From positions 1-7,715 of the forward strand of contig JAIXXE010000098.1 in assembly GCA_027490875.1 (NCBI GenBank): DNA of 7,715 bases, given 5' to 3'. This document shows positions 1 to 6,480 of this stretch, piece after piece (the stretch's first letter is position 1; every line of letters starts with the position of its first letter). The position numbers and the translations under genes are program-made. This DNA comes from Alphaproteobacteria bacterium. GTDB taxonomy: Bacteria; Pseudomonadota; Alphaproteobacteria; UBA2136; UBA6156. The notes beneath the pieces were generated by a model that was given only the letters and a program-made list of their open reading frames with translations, ran no database searches and was not told the DNA's origin.

Positions 1-1946
1 ATCTGATCAGCCTGACTGGCCGTAATGACGGTAAAGTTATCGGGAAATAGCTTCTTCTCTGCCTTAAGGGTCACAGGTCGCGCGTTGGCCACCAAAGTCT
101 CACCACTACGCGCCTGACCGCTATAGCAAGCGTCCATGAATATCGTGACAGATTTCGGCTTCGCTGCTTGCAGGTCCGCATTGATTTCTTGAAACTGTAT
201 TGAGGTCCGTGAAATGAAATCGCGGTCTGCCCGGGGTGGTAGCAGATACAGACCTTGCCCATCTTGCGTCGGCAGTCCGTGACCACTATAGAAGACATAA
301 ACATCCGTAGTGGACTTTACTCGACTAGGTAGCCAAGTTTTGAACGCCTTAATGATCTCCACTTCTTCAGCGTCAGCGTCTACCAAGAGCTTTATATTCT
401 CGGGCTTCACGCCGAGTGCTCTGATCGCATAGTCGTAGAAAACGCGCGCATCGTCGTTTGCAAAATCGGCTTTTGGAAGAGTTCTGTAGCTCGTAATACC
501 GATGATGATGGCAACCGCATCACGTTCGACTTGGCGCTTAACTTCAGCCGGGTTTAAAGGAGCGTAGCCAACTTTTGATTCAACGACTGCACGGCTAACG
601 GTAATCGTTTTTGTTTCTGATTTGCCAGTTATATCTTTTGCGACGACAGTGAATTGTGTATCTTGTCCAGCACGAGCAACTCTATTGATTGAGTATCTCC
701 CGTCTGAGCGCCCACCGAATTCTTCATCGTTAATTTTAAGTGATGAGGTGTCAGAGTTAGTGTTTATGAAAATAATGAAATCGCCATCAGAATTTGGTTG
801 TGTGTTGGAAATTTCAAGATTCAGACGACTTATATTTGAGGCGCGTTCATGTGGTAATTTTTCGCTCTGATCTGATGTCAGATTAATGCCAGTTTTCTCT
901 GCTCTTACAATTTTCCCAAACTCAAAAATTCCCTCACTGATAATGCTTCCATTTTTATCAAGCAGAATTCCTTTACCGTGGTTCATGTAATCTTTGAATT
1001 CACCAATATAAATCTCCCCTTTTGGGGACAGATACTTTCCAAAGCCGTTTGCTTTGCCGTCCCGAAATTCTCCGGCGTAAGTTGATCCAGCGGCAAAAGT
1101 TGCTTTCCCTTTTCCTTGGAAAACCCCGTTTTCAAATTCTCCTATGTACGACCCCCAAGCTTCATTAACAATACCAAAGCATTTATACCACTTGCTTTTG
1201 TCTGTGCCTTGGCAAATTTGAAGCTCACTGGCAGGAGACCCAGAATCTTGAGATAATTTTATTTGATCTGTCGGTTTATAAAGCAAGCTTTCCTCATCCA
1301 CTAATTTTGCCAGGACTACTTTTTCGGTTCGTATCAGTTTATTGTCTTTCCAAATAGCCTCAAGGTACTTTCCAGATTCGGAATTAAAAAAAATTGCTGG
1401 TCCTTCAAGGTTATTATCTCGATAGTTGCCATCAAACCAAGACCCATTCTCTGAGTAATGTTTCCCCCTGCCATGACGGAGTCCATTTTTCACTTCACCC
1501 ACGTATTTAGCACCTGTTGCATACTCTAAAATTAAATTACCACTGTTCCAGTCTGAAAAAAATCCTTGCGATTTGGCCACATTTTTTTCAATTTTTATTC
1601 CTTTTCCATCTGGTTTCATTTTTTTAAAATGACCTCTGTGAGAATGTCCTTCAGGCCAAAGGTAGGTGCCTATGCCGTGAAAATCCCCATTCTCAAACTC
1701 TCCAATATATTTTTGGCCCTTGTAGCCGGCATCAGCTAGGTGGTAATACGTTCCCAGTCCGTGTTTCTCCCCGTTCTTAAATTCGCCCACATATTTATCA
1801 CCATTGGGCCAATTCACCGTACCCCAGCAATTGTGGAATCGCTGATTTTGCTCTGTTGGGCAAGGCGGCAACCTGTTCGGATTATTCAGTTCCTGCCCAA
1901 GACCCACGCAGGAAAAAATCAAAAACAAAATAGGCAATAGGCGCAT
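1..1946 (-). CDS. Exported MORN-repeat / caspase-like (C14) peptidase, 3' end cut by the window
   Basis: The frame is open from ATG at 1946 to the window edge (648 codons, no stop). An AAGGGA ribosome site sits 5 bases before the ATG. Residues 1-17 form a hydrophobic signal peptide (MRLLPILFLIFSC...), cut by signal peptidase I or perhaps lipidated at Cys13. MORN repeats (pattern G-x-YxGEF-x-NG...HGxG) fill about 49-190 and 263-330. Each block is headed by a C-x10-C-[WF]-G module: C29/C40 and C245/C256. A probably beta-rich linker covers about 388-455. The caspase-like domain begins near 470 with AVAIIIGI, then FYSGHG (catalytic His556) and FMDACYSG (catalytic Cys607), so the peptidase should be active. 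MORN repeats usually bind membranes or proteins. Substrate and physiological role are unknown. The N-terminal two-thirds is more AT-rich than the caspase part. It is divergent from the small gene at 1983 and last in the element's leftward gene order. Confidence 0.93.
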   Translation of the reverse strand, partial: MRLLPILFLIFSCVGLGQELNNPNRLPPCPTEQNQRFHNCWGTVNWPNGDKYVGEFKNGEKHGLGTYYHLADAGYKGQKYIGEFENGDFHGIGTYLWPEGHSHRGHFKKMKPDGKGIKIEKNVAKSQGFFSDWNSGNLILEYATGAKYVGEVKNGLRHGRGKHYSENGSWFDGNYRDNNLEGPAIFFNSESGKYLEAIWKDNKLIRTEKVVLAKLVDEESLLYKPTDQIKLSQDSGSPASELQICQGTDKSKWYKCFGIVNEAWGSYIGEFENGVFQGKGKATFAAGSTYAGEFRDGKANGFGKYLSPKGEIYIGEFKDYMNHGKGILLDKNGSIISEGIFEFGKIVRAEKTGINLTSDQSEKLPHERASNISRLNLEISNTQPNSDGDFIIFINTNSDTSSLKINDEEFGGRSDGRYSINRVARAGQDTQFTVVAKDITGKSETKTITVSRAVVESKVGYAPLNPAEVKRQVERDAVAIIIGITSYRTLPKADFANDDARVFYDYAIRALGVKPENIKLLVDADAEEVEIIKAFKTWLPSRVKSTTDVYVFYSGHGLPTQDGQGLYLLPPRADRDFISRTSIQFQEINADLQAAKPKSVTIFMDACYSGQARSGETLVANARPVTLKAEKKLFPDNFTVITASQADQ

Positions 1947-1982
1947 AGCAGTCCCTTGAAACTCTTTCGGTATGTGGGTACG

Positions 1983-2417
1983 ATGCCAGTTATGAAAAAT
2001 GTAACTTCAATCCTTGTAACCGGTGGTGGAAAGATACTATGCCGACGGTGTACCGCAAAGTCAAAACGAAGCGGCGAGCAATGTAAAAAGCCAGCCCTGC
2101 GGGGCAAAGCCGTTTGTGAGTTTCACGGTGGACGAAGTACCGGGCCAAAAACTGCTGAAGGTAAAGCCAGACAGCGCGCGGCTGTTCTCAAGACCGGGGT
2201 TTACACAAAAGAGGCGATAGAAGACAAGGCGCGCAGTGTGCGGGTGCTGGCCGGGTTAGAGGACGCTATGTACGTTTTAAATATGACAACCCTGCCTCGC
2301 ACTCGGGGTAGAAAGCCAAAGGGTTATGTGCCGTTGCAGACGGTTGAGGATGTGGTGAAGTTCGCGTTGGACAACCCGCTGCACTTGCCAGGGCGCTCGG
2401 ACGAGTGTCAAAAATAA
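1983..2417 (+). CDS. HGGxSTGPKT-motif protein with Cys/His cluster
   Basis: This 144-residue basic protein carries the signature HGGRSTGPKTAEGKARQR (about residues 48-65). It is preceded by a putative zinc ligand set C23-x10-C34-x10-C45-x2-H48; C20 lies nearby. The pattern matches a family of small proteins common in phages and genomic islands, named only for this motif; no biochemical function is established to my knowledge. The cluster and the many Lys/Arg residues suggest nucleic-acid binding, which is inference. The start is uncertain: ATG 1983 is chosen, ATG 1992 would give 141 residues, TTG 1956 would give 153, and none has a clear ribosome site. It is the only plus-strand gene seen. 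It starts 36 bases from the divergent caspase gene and ends 5 bases before the convergent gene at 2423, so neither side has room for a conventional terminator. Confidence 0.72.
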   Translation: MPVMKNVTSILVTGGGKILCRRCTAKSKRSGEQCKKPALRGKAVCEFHGGRSTGPKTAEGKARQRAAVLKTGVYTKEAIEDKARSVRVLAGLEDAMYVLNMTTLPRTRGRKPKGYVPLQTVEDVVKFALDNPLHLPGRSDECQK

Positions 2418-2422
2418 TTGTT

Positions 2423-2965
2423 TTATATGACCGCTTCGACGGGGCGGTAGATATAGCGTTGAATCTCGGCCGGTCCCAGATCAATGATTTCCTCAAGCAA
2501 TTCCCGAGCATGGGCCAGTGCATCACCAACCACAGACTCGCCGTGCCTCATACGAGCATATTCATCCTTTATGTTGCCCTTGATTGTTAACCGAGCGCGT
2601 TCCAACTCCTGCAAGACTTCCTGACAGCGTCGCTCGACGTGTGGTAGGTGCTGGTTGATCTGCGCTTGAGACATGCCGTCGCCTGTTAAAGCTTTAAACG
2701 ACGGGACGATGCTGGCAGATAGCTCATAGCTTTGCCACAAAAGAATCTGCCTTAGCCAGACATGCTTGTCCTCAAAGGTGCAGTGCATCAGGTCATATCG
2801 AGCTGACGGATATTTCAAAGCCGCGGCGATCCGACGCACCTCGTGCTCGCTTTCTCTCCATTGCCAAAGCTTTTCAGCGAGTTTATAGGCCCCGATTTCA
2901 CGAGGGTGTTTCAGGCTAAATACTTGCCCTTCAGCGAAGGCTTCGTGGCATGTGGTTGCTTTCAT
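2423..2965 (-). CDS. Hypothetical protein, 180 residues, mainly helical
   Basis: I do not recognise a family. The start is well supported: GGAGAG lies 5 bases before the ATG at 2965. The sequence is soluble-looking, with no signal peptide or membrane segment. It is rich in predicted helix: an aromatic stretch with LWQW, LMHCTF and LRQILLWQSYEL, then a charged probable coiled coil at about 105-165 (HVERRCQEVLQELERARL, ARELLEEIIDL). It is downstream of the helicase gene, separated by the large inverted repeat at 2986-3088, which must lie in its leader or promoter. The position suggests a replication-accessory, copy-control or regulatory role, but that is guesswork. Its stop is 5 bases from the stop of the convergent HGG-motif gene. 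Confidence 0.75.
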   Translation of the reverse strand: MKATTCHEAFAEGQVFSLKHPREIGAYKLAEKLWQWRESEHEVRRIAAALKYPSARYDLMHCTFEDKHVWLRQILLWQSYELSASIVPSFKALTGDGMSQAQINQHLPHVERRCQEVLQELERARLTIKGNIKDEYARMRHGESVVGDALAHARELLEEIIDLGPAEIQRYIYRPVEAVI

Positions 2966-2985
2966 AATTCTCTCCTTGTTTGTTT

Positions 2986-3088
2986 TGGACAGGTTGGACA
3001 GGATTTCAGCTATTTACAGAAAGTCTGTAGAAAAAAGTCTGTATAGGGAACTTTCCGGGAATAGCTGAAATCCTGTCCAACCTGTCCA
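2986..3088. repeat. Perfect 29-bp inverted repeat with internal 9-bp iterons; candidate replication origin
   Basis: Arms 2986-3014 and 3060-3088 are perfectly complementary (29/29) around a 45-base spacer. The left arm region starts with TTGGACAGG twice in tandem (2985-3002); the right arm carries the same units inverted (CCTGTCCAA, then CCTGTCCA). The spacer contains the direct repeat AAAGTCTGTA twice (3020-3029 and 3034-3043) and a small hairpin TACAG/CTGTA (3015-3029). There is no T-run after the stem on either strand, so a simple intrinsic terminator is unlikely. P4-type replicons have origin or crr regions with direct and inverted repeats bound by their primase-helicase. Location just after the helicase gene fits such an origin, or an operator for the gene at 2965. 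Confidence 0.7.
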
Positions 3089-3117
3089 CCCGCCCGCCTG
3101 TGTAGTAGCGATCATCA

Positions 3118-4797
3118 CTACGGGGTTGACTCGGTTAGGCCGGGATTGATGCCAAGGGCTGCTAGGTCAATACGCGCCGCATCACCCTCGTGTAACTCCA
3201 GCCCGACGTAATAACGATTCTTTCCACTTTTGCCCTCTGAATAGCCGCGTTCTTTCAGGCGTTGACTGAAGCTCTTTTTGCTCTGGTGTTTCAACCCGTT
3301 GTATTCGCACCAGAGTTGATATCGCCGATATAGGTCCTGCTGCTCGATTTTCCCAAGCGCCGCCGGCTGCGTCTTCTCCTCAAGGAACTCGCCCAGAACG
3401 TCGGATTCTTTACGGTACGCGTTAACCTCAGCTTTCATTCTTGGACTCAGGGTGATGCCAGTTTTCAGATATTCGCGGACCCCTTCCAATATCCAGCCCA
3501 GAATGCCATCGCGCTCTGCGAGCAGCTTTTTCTCAAGCTGGGGGTCTTGCTCGTCCGCAGAGAAACGGCGATTAAACGAGATCAAAACGAGGCGGCGCCA
3601 AATACCATCATCATCCCCGGTAATAATGGGTCGATGATTAGTCCTCACCCAACCGGTGAACGTGGGCTTAAAAGCGAAGAACTCGCCATAAAGAAATCTT
3701 GCAGAAATCATTTCTCGGCCAGCAATGGCCTTTATCACCTGTTCATCGAGGCGATCACCAGCTTGTAATTCGTTTAAACTTAGATAGCGCGCACCCTTCA
3801 TGCCAGCTAGGTCATTGCGGGGGCTACTATCGTCGCTCCGTCGCGCCTTAAGTATTGAGGACGGCGCCGCCTGAGCGTAATCTCCCAGCACACTGGTAAT
3901 TACGTTATTAAATACGCTCTTGCCATTTGCACCAAAGCCGTAACAGATGACCAGCAACTCATCGAGAACTTCACCGATCAGGGTATAGCCCAAGAGAATC
4001 TGTACCGAACGTATCGTCTCGACGTCGTGCTGAAATACATCATGCAGGAACTTTATCCACAGAGGGCATGTTGGATCATAAACAAATTCGGCATTACATT
4101 GTTTAGTGAGCAGCATAGTCGGATCGGCTGGCAGTAATTTTCCAGCTTTTAAGTCAACAACACCATTGCGGACGCCTAATAGGTACGGGTCAGCATCGAG
4201 TTCTGCTGGCGCTACCGACATCCCGGAGATGGATGTGGCGAGTTTGATCATGGCTTCTATTCGGGCAACTGTATGAGCACTAATTGCTTCTCTTTTTAAA
4301 TACTCGCCACTCGGATCACCCCGCCCCAGCCGTTCATTCGCCTCTTCCAATAACTGGATACCGACTTGTTTAGCAGACTCGTACTCCTCCCCGTGTTCGC
4401 AGGGCTTCCAACAGCTACCGTCCCACGAATACCATTTTTTTGACGCCGAGACGGAAATCAACTTGCCCTTATAAAGTTTGGCAAATAGCTCGGCATTACG
4501 CACATCCTTGTGGTTTATATTTTCGGCAGGCGCTTGGAGCAATTGATCCTGCCGAGCTTGGGCGCGATTTATAATCCCCTCGATCGCTTTGCCAATGGTC
4601 CGCTCACGGTAGTCGTCACGGCCCCACCATTTCTCTCGGTTCGCCAGCCCTGATTTGTCGAAGATTCGTTCGATGGATTCCGCCAATTGATCTACCGGTA
4701 TGCCTTTTCTTGCCAGCGCATGGGCGATCTTTGAGGCAAGGCTGAGGTCTGCCTCGGACTGGCTGTTGAAGTCTTTCCTGTTAATCACTTCCATCAT
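3118..4797 (-). CDS. D5/P4-type SF3 helicase (primase-helicase C-terminal half)
   Basis: This 559-residue protein is a hexameric superfamily 3 DNA helicase that would unwind the element's origin. From the chosen start, residues about 10-75 hold the linker domain of NrS-1/P4-like primase-helicases (SQSEADLSLA at 12-21, DYRERTIGKAI). The D5_N-like region covers about 200-275. The helicase core has Walker A GFGANGKS (287-294, Lys293), Walker B RYLSLNE (Glu343), sensor Asn387 in GWVRTNH and the arginine-finger motif DDGIWRRL (Arg401/402). The C-terminal third is probably winged-helix. A longer frame begins at 4833, but ATG 4797 is preferred: GGGAG lies 5 bases upstream and the ATG overlaps the primase stop as ATGA, so translation is coupled. 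It pairs with the primase; together they total 819 residues, similar to fused relatives such as P4 alpha (777). Confidence 0.93.
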   Translation of the reverse strand: MMEVINRKDFNSQSEADLSLASKIAHALARKGIPVDQLAESIERIFDKSGLANREKWWGRDDYRERTIGKAIEGIINRAQARQDQLLQAPAENINHKDVRNAELFAKLYKGKLISVSASKKWYSWDGSCWKPCEHGEEYESAKQVGIQLLEEANERLGRGDPSGEYLKREAISAHTVARIEAMIKLATSISGMSVAPAELDADPYLLGVRNGVVDLKAGKLLPADPTMLLTKQCNAEFVYDPTCPLWIKFLHDVFQHDVETIRSVQILLGYTLIGEVLDELLVICYGFGANGKSVFNNVITSVLGDYAQAAPSSILKARRSDDSSPRNDLAGMKGARYLSLNELQAGDRLDEQVIKAIAGREMISARFLYGEFFAFKPTFTGWVRTNHRPIITGDDDGIWRRLVLISFNRRFSADEQDPQLEKKLLAERDGILGWILEGVREYLKTGITLSPRMKAEVNAYRKESDVLGEFLEEKTQPAALGKIEQQDLYRRYQLWCEYNGLKHQSKKSFSQRLKERGYSEGKSGKNRYYVGLELHEGDAARIDLAALGINPGLTESTP

Positions 4798-5576
4798 GCT
4801 TGCTCCCATGCGCCGCTCCATAATTCTGGGCAACGCAACTTCATTTCAGCGATCACTTCAGCCTCAACCTGGGATAAGGATTCGGCACTACCCTGACGTG
4901 TCTTTCGCTGGGTTTGAATAGGCTGAATAGGTGGAAACGCTGCTTGTACTTCTGCAAGGCGATAGGCGCAGCTGCTATAAGTTGCGGTAACGGTAGGGGT
5001 TTGGCCGAGATGCCGATACTTCATATGCTTGAAACCCGGAAGCCGCAATATACGTGCAACATCGGTCGCTGCTTTATCCGCACCATAGTCACGGGCGAGA
5101 ATCCGATTCAATAGTCCTACCGCGTCCTTTTCTTTTGCAGACTCCTCATCCAAGAGCCAATATAGGTGCAGTTTTGTCGGATCACTTGACTTGACGATAA
5201 TCGATGGAGTCAGCGATTCAATAAGTGTTTTGTGCTGCTGGCTCGTCGCGTCATCTAAGTCAGCATGAACAGCCCTAATGTTGGTCACGTTATCTTTCGA
5301 TCTTTGGCCGATGCATCGATTTACCGTTGTGAAAATCCCGGCACCGCGCTCATTCAGCCGGTTCAACTCAAGGATGAGCTGCGTAACTTCTTCAATCATT
5401 AATCCGGCAAACCTTGCCAGCAACGGATCGGGTTTGGGCTTTGCCGTGCCTTTAGGGACGTCGGTATAGCACTCGATATTGAAGAGGGCGTTCGGGCTTG
5501 AGTCCAGAGCGCGAAGAAAGGTAATACAGGGATGCTTTGTCGAGGCCATAGAGTCATTATGACGATTTGGATTCAT
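4794..5576 (-). CDS. RepB/AEP-type DNA primase
   Basis: This 260-residue protein resembles archaeo-eukaryotic-type primases of plasmid RepB and NrS-1-like systems, which make primers for element replication. Visible motifs are motif I HADLDD (metal-binding Asp106 and Asp108), motif II KLHLYW (His137) and motif III with Asp172 in TDVARILRLPGFKH. An upstream FTTVNR segment (82-87) also fits the family. The C-terminus CPELWSGAW is the first part of the linker domain that continues in the downstream helicase, so the polypeptide ends inside a domain. ATG 5576 has GGAGGG 8 bases upstream and overlaps the preceding stop as ATGA; the stop likewise overlaps the helicase ATG. The three genes are therefore a tight coupled operon. 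Family assignment comes from motif order, not a search. Confidence 0.87.
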   Translation of the reverse strand: MNPNRHNDSMASTKHPCITFLRALDSSPNALFNIECYTDVPKGTAKPKPDPLLARFAGLMIEEVTQLILELNRLNERGAGIFTTVNRCIGQRSKDNVTNIRAVHADLDDATSQQHKTLIESLTPSIIVKSSDPTKLHLYWLLDEESAKEKDAVGLLNRILARDYGADKAATDVARILRLPGFKHMKYRHLGQTPTVTATYSSCAYRLAEVQAAFPPIQPIQTQRKTRQGSAESLSQVEAEVIAEMKLRCPELWSGAWEQA

Positions 5577-5908
5577 TGTTTTGACCCTCCAGTGCGCTCG
5601 GGTATGTTGCTACCGTCCTTGGTTTTAGAGGGGTAATATTTTGCGTCCTCTTTTGAAGTAGTTATATTGATCTGGGATGTGACTAAATCATTAGCTCGAG
5701 GTGGAACAATGCGATTAGCCCTCAGCCATAGTTGCAAGTCAGTGATTGAATAAATAACATGACGTCCTGCTCGGACGAATGGAACACCCATGTGCCCAAC
5801 TGCTCGGTCTTTTTCAAGGGCAGCTTCGGTGGAGTCAATAAGTGCGGCTGCGGTATTGGTATTGACCGCAAGTACTGAAATCGAGGTTGGTCCGTCTGGG
5901 TGGGGCAT
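5573..5908 (-). CDS. AlpA/excisionase-like winged helix-turn-helix protein
   Basis: This 111-residue protein has a MerR/AlpA-style DNA-binding fold: helices at about 18-35 (AAALIDSTEAALEKDR), then the wing signature PFVRAGRHVIYSITDLQLWL (43-62). The C-terminal 45 residues are polar and probably flexible. In P4-like elements such proteins act as excisionase/directionality factors or as transcriptional activators of int and replication genes. Its position at the head of the primase-helicase operon suits a regulator, possibly combined with excision. ATG 5908 is preferred over the upstream TTG at 5926 because GGAG sits 7 bases before it. The stop overlaps the primase ATG (ATGA). The ribosome site lies in a hairpin, described separately. 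Confidence 0.82.
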   Translation of the reverse strand: MPHPDGPTSISVLAVNTNTAAALIDSTEAALEKDRAVGHMGVPFVRAGRHVIYSITDLQLWLRANRIVPPRANDLVTSQINITTSKEDAKYYPSKTKDGSNIPERTGGSKQ

Positions 5909-5911
5909 GAT

Positions 5912-5936
5912 AAGGCTCCGTAGCAAATAGAGCCTT
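5912..5936 (-). promoter_or_regulatory. Leader hairpin enclosing the ribosome site of the AlpA-like gene
   Basis: On the minus strand AAGGCTC and GAGCCTT form a perfect 7-bp stem with an 11-base loop, ending 3 bases before ATG 5908. The GGAG ribosome site spans the loop-proximal end of the 3' arm, so the fold would limit translation of the first gene of the replication operon. A T-run is absent, so it is not an intrinsic terminator. Biological use is inferred. Confidence 0.45.
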
Positions 5937-5959
5937 CATTTGAATACGGCAAGCCGGAG

Positions 5960-6415
5960 TTAACTCCCCCCGGAAACTCGCCATTCCTCAATGTGAAATT
6001 GGTTTAACTGCCATTCTTCTTTGCGAAACGACCAGTACTTCTCAAGATGTTGGTGCGCGTGACCAATGCCTTCCATTTGCATTATTTCCATTGCAAATTT
6101 AGCAAAATCTGTATCTTGATCTTTTTTATGGTTAAGGGTCGGTTCGATGCCGAAGCCGCTTATCCAAGCTCGGCACAAGGCTGAGATCAGCACATTTCGT
6201 GCATCTGTTTGGTCATGCCTTCCTTTTGAGGCGTTATGTCCGGGAGCGGGTCTCTTTATTTTCTTCCCTGTGGAAGAGCTGTAATACCATCGTGTTCGGT
6301 GCTCCCGATACGATGCTAATCCCTGCGTGATGACACTATTCACGCCTGACCTAACTTCCATGGGAAACCCGGCATGATGAATGCATTGCCTAAGTTGGTG
6401 ATCGGTAATAGCCAT
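5960..6415 (-). CDS. Hypothetical protein, 151 residues
   Basis: I do not recognise a family. The protein is soluble, rich in His, Trp and charged residues, without signal peptide or membrane segment. A basic middle part (GKKIKRPAPGHNASKGRH, about 50-67) could contact nucleic acid. It is followed by a probable helical region, DQTDARNVLISALCRAWISGFG, then EIMQMEGIGHAHQHLEKYW. It lies 59 bases downstream of int and 51 bases upstream of the AlpA-like gene, the slot where satellites and islands often carry small regulatory or immunity genes; nothing in the sequence proves such a role. ATG 6415 is the only convincing start, although its ribosome site is weak (AGAG at about -9). Confidence 0.75.
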   Translation of the reverse strand: MAITDHQLRQCIHHAGFPMEVRSGVNSVITQGLASYREHRTRWYYSSSTGKKIKRPAPGHNASKGRHDQTDARNVLISALCRAWISGFGIEPTLNHKKDQDTDFAKFAMEIMQMEGIGHAHQHLEKYWSFRKEEWQLNQFHIEEWRVSGGS

Positions 6416-6466
6416 GACATCTCTATGCCTTGATCGACGATTAATTGTAAACGTCAGTGTATCTTC

Positions 6467-6480
6467 GGATAAATTTATCC
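6467..6480. other. 14-bp perfect palindrome at the integrase 3' end
   Basis: GGATAAATTTATCC is self-complementary over 14 bases. It overlaps the integrase stop codon (6475-6477) and lies about 50 bases upstream of the 6415 start, in the short gap that must hold any promoter for that gene. It has no T-run. A dimeric-repressor operator is a reasonable guess; chance is possible because its centre is AT-rich. Confidence 0.35.

Noticed and set aside
622..870. 82-codon open frame on the plus strand
   Set aside because: Antisense to the in-frame MORN-caspase gene, without ribosome site or recognisable protein features.
1966..2030. Promoter for the caspase gene (TTACAA ... CATAAC on the minus strand)
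   Set aside because: Only weak matches to the -35 and -10 consensus; not reported as a feature.
2266..2529. 87-codon minus-strand frame
   Set aside because: Straddles the convergent ends of two better-supported genes; shadow frame.
2986..3088. Intrinsic transcription terminator
   Set aside because: Stem is far longer than usual, the loop is 45 bases, and no T-run follows on either strand.
4780..4800. Programmed frameshift slippery sequence at the primase/helicase overlap
   Set aside because: No slippery heptamer seen; the ribosome site plus ATGA overlap already explains expression.
5722..5991. 89-codon minus-strand frame
   Set aside because: Overlaps the AlpA-like gene and the 3' end of the 151-residue gene in another frame; low-complexity, no motif.
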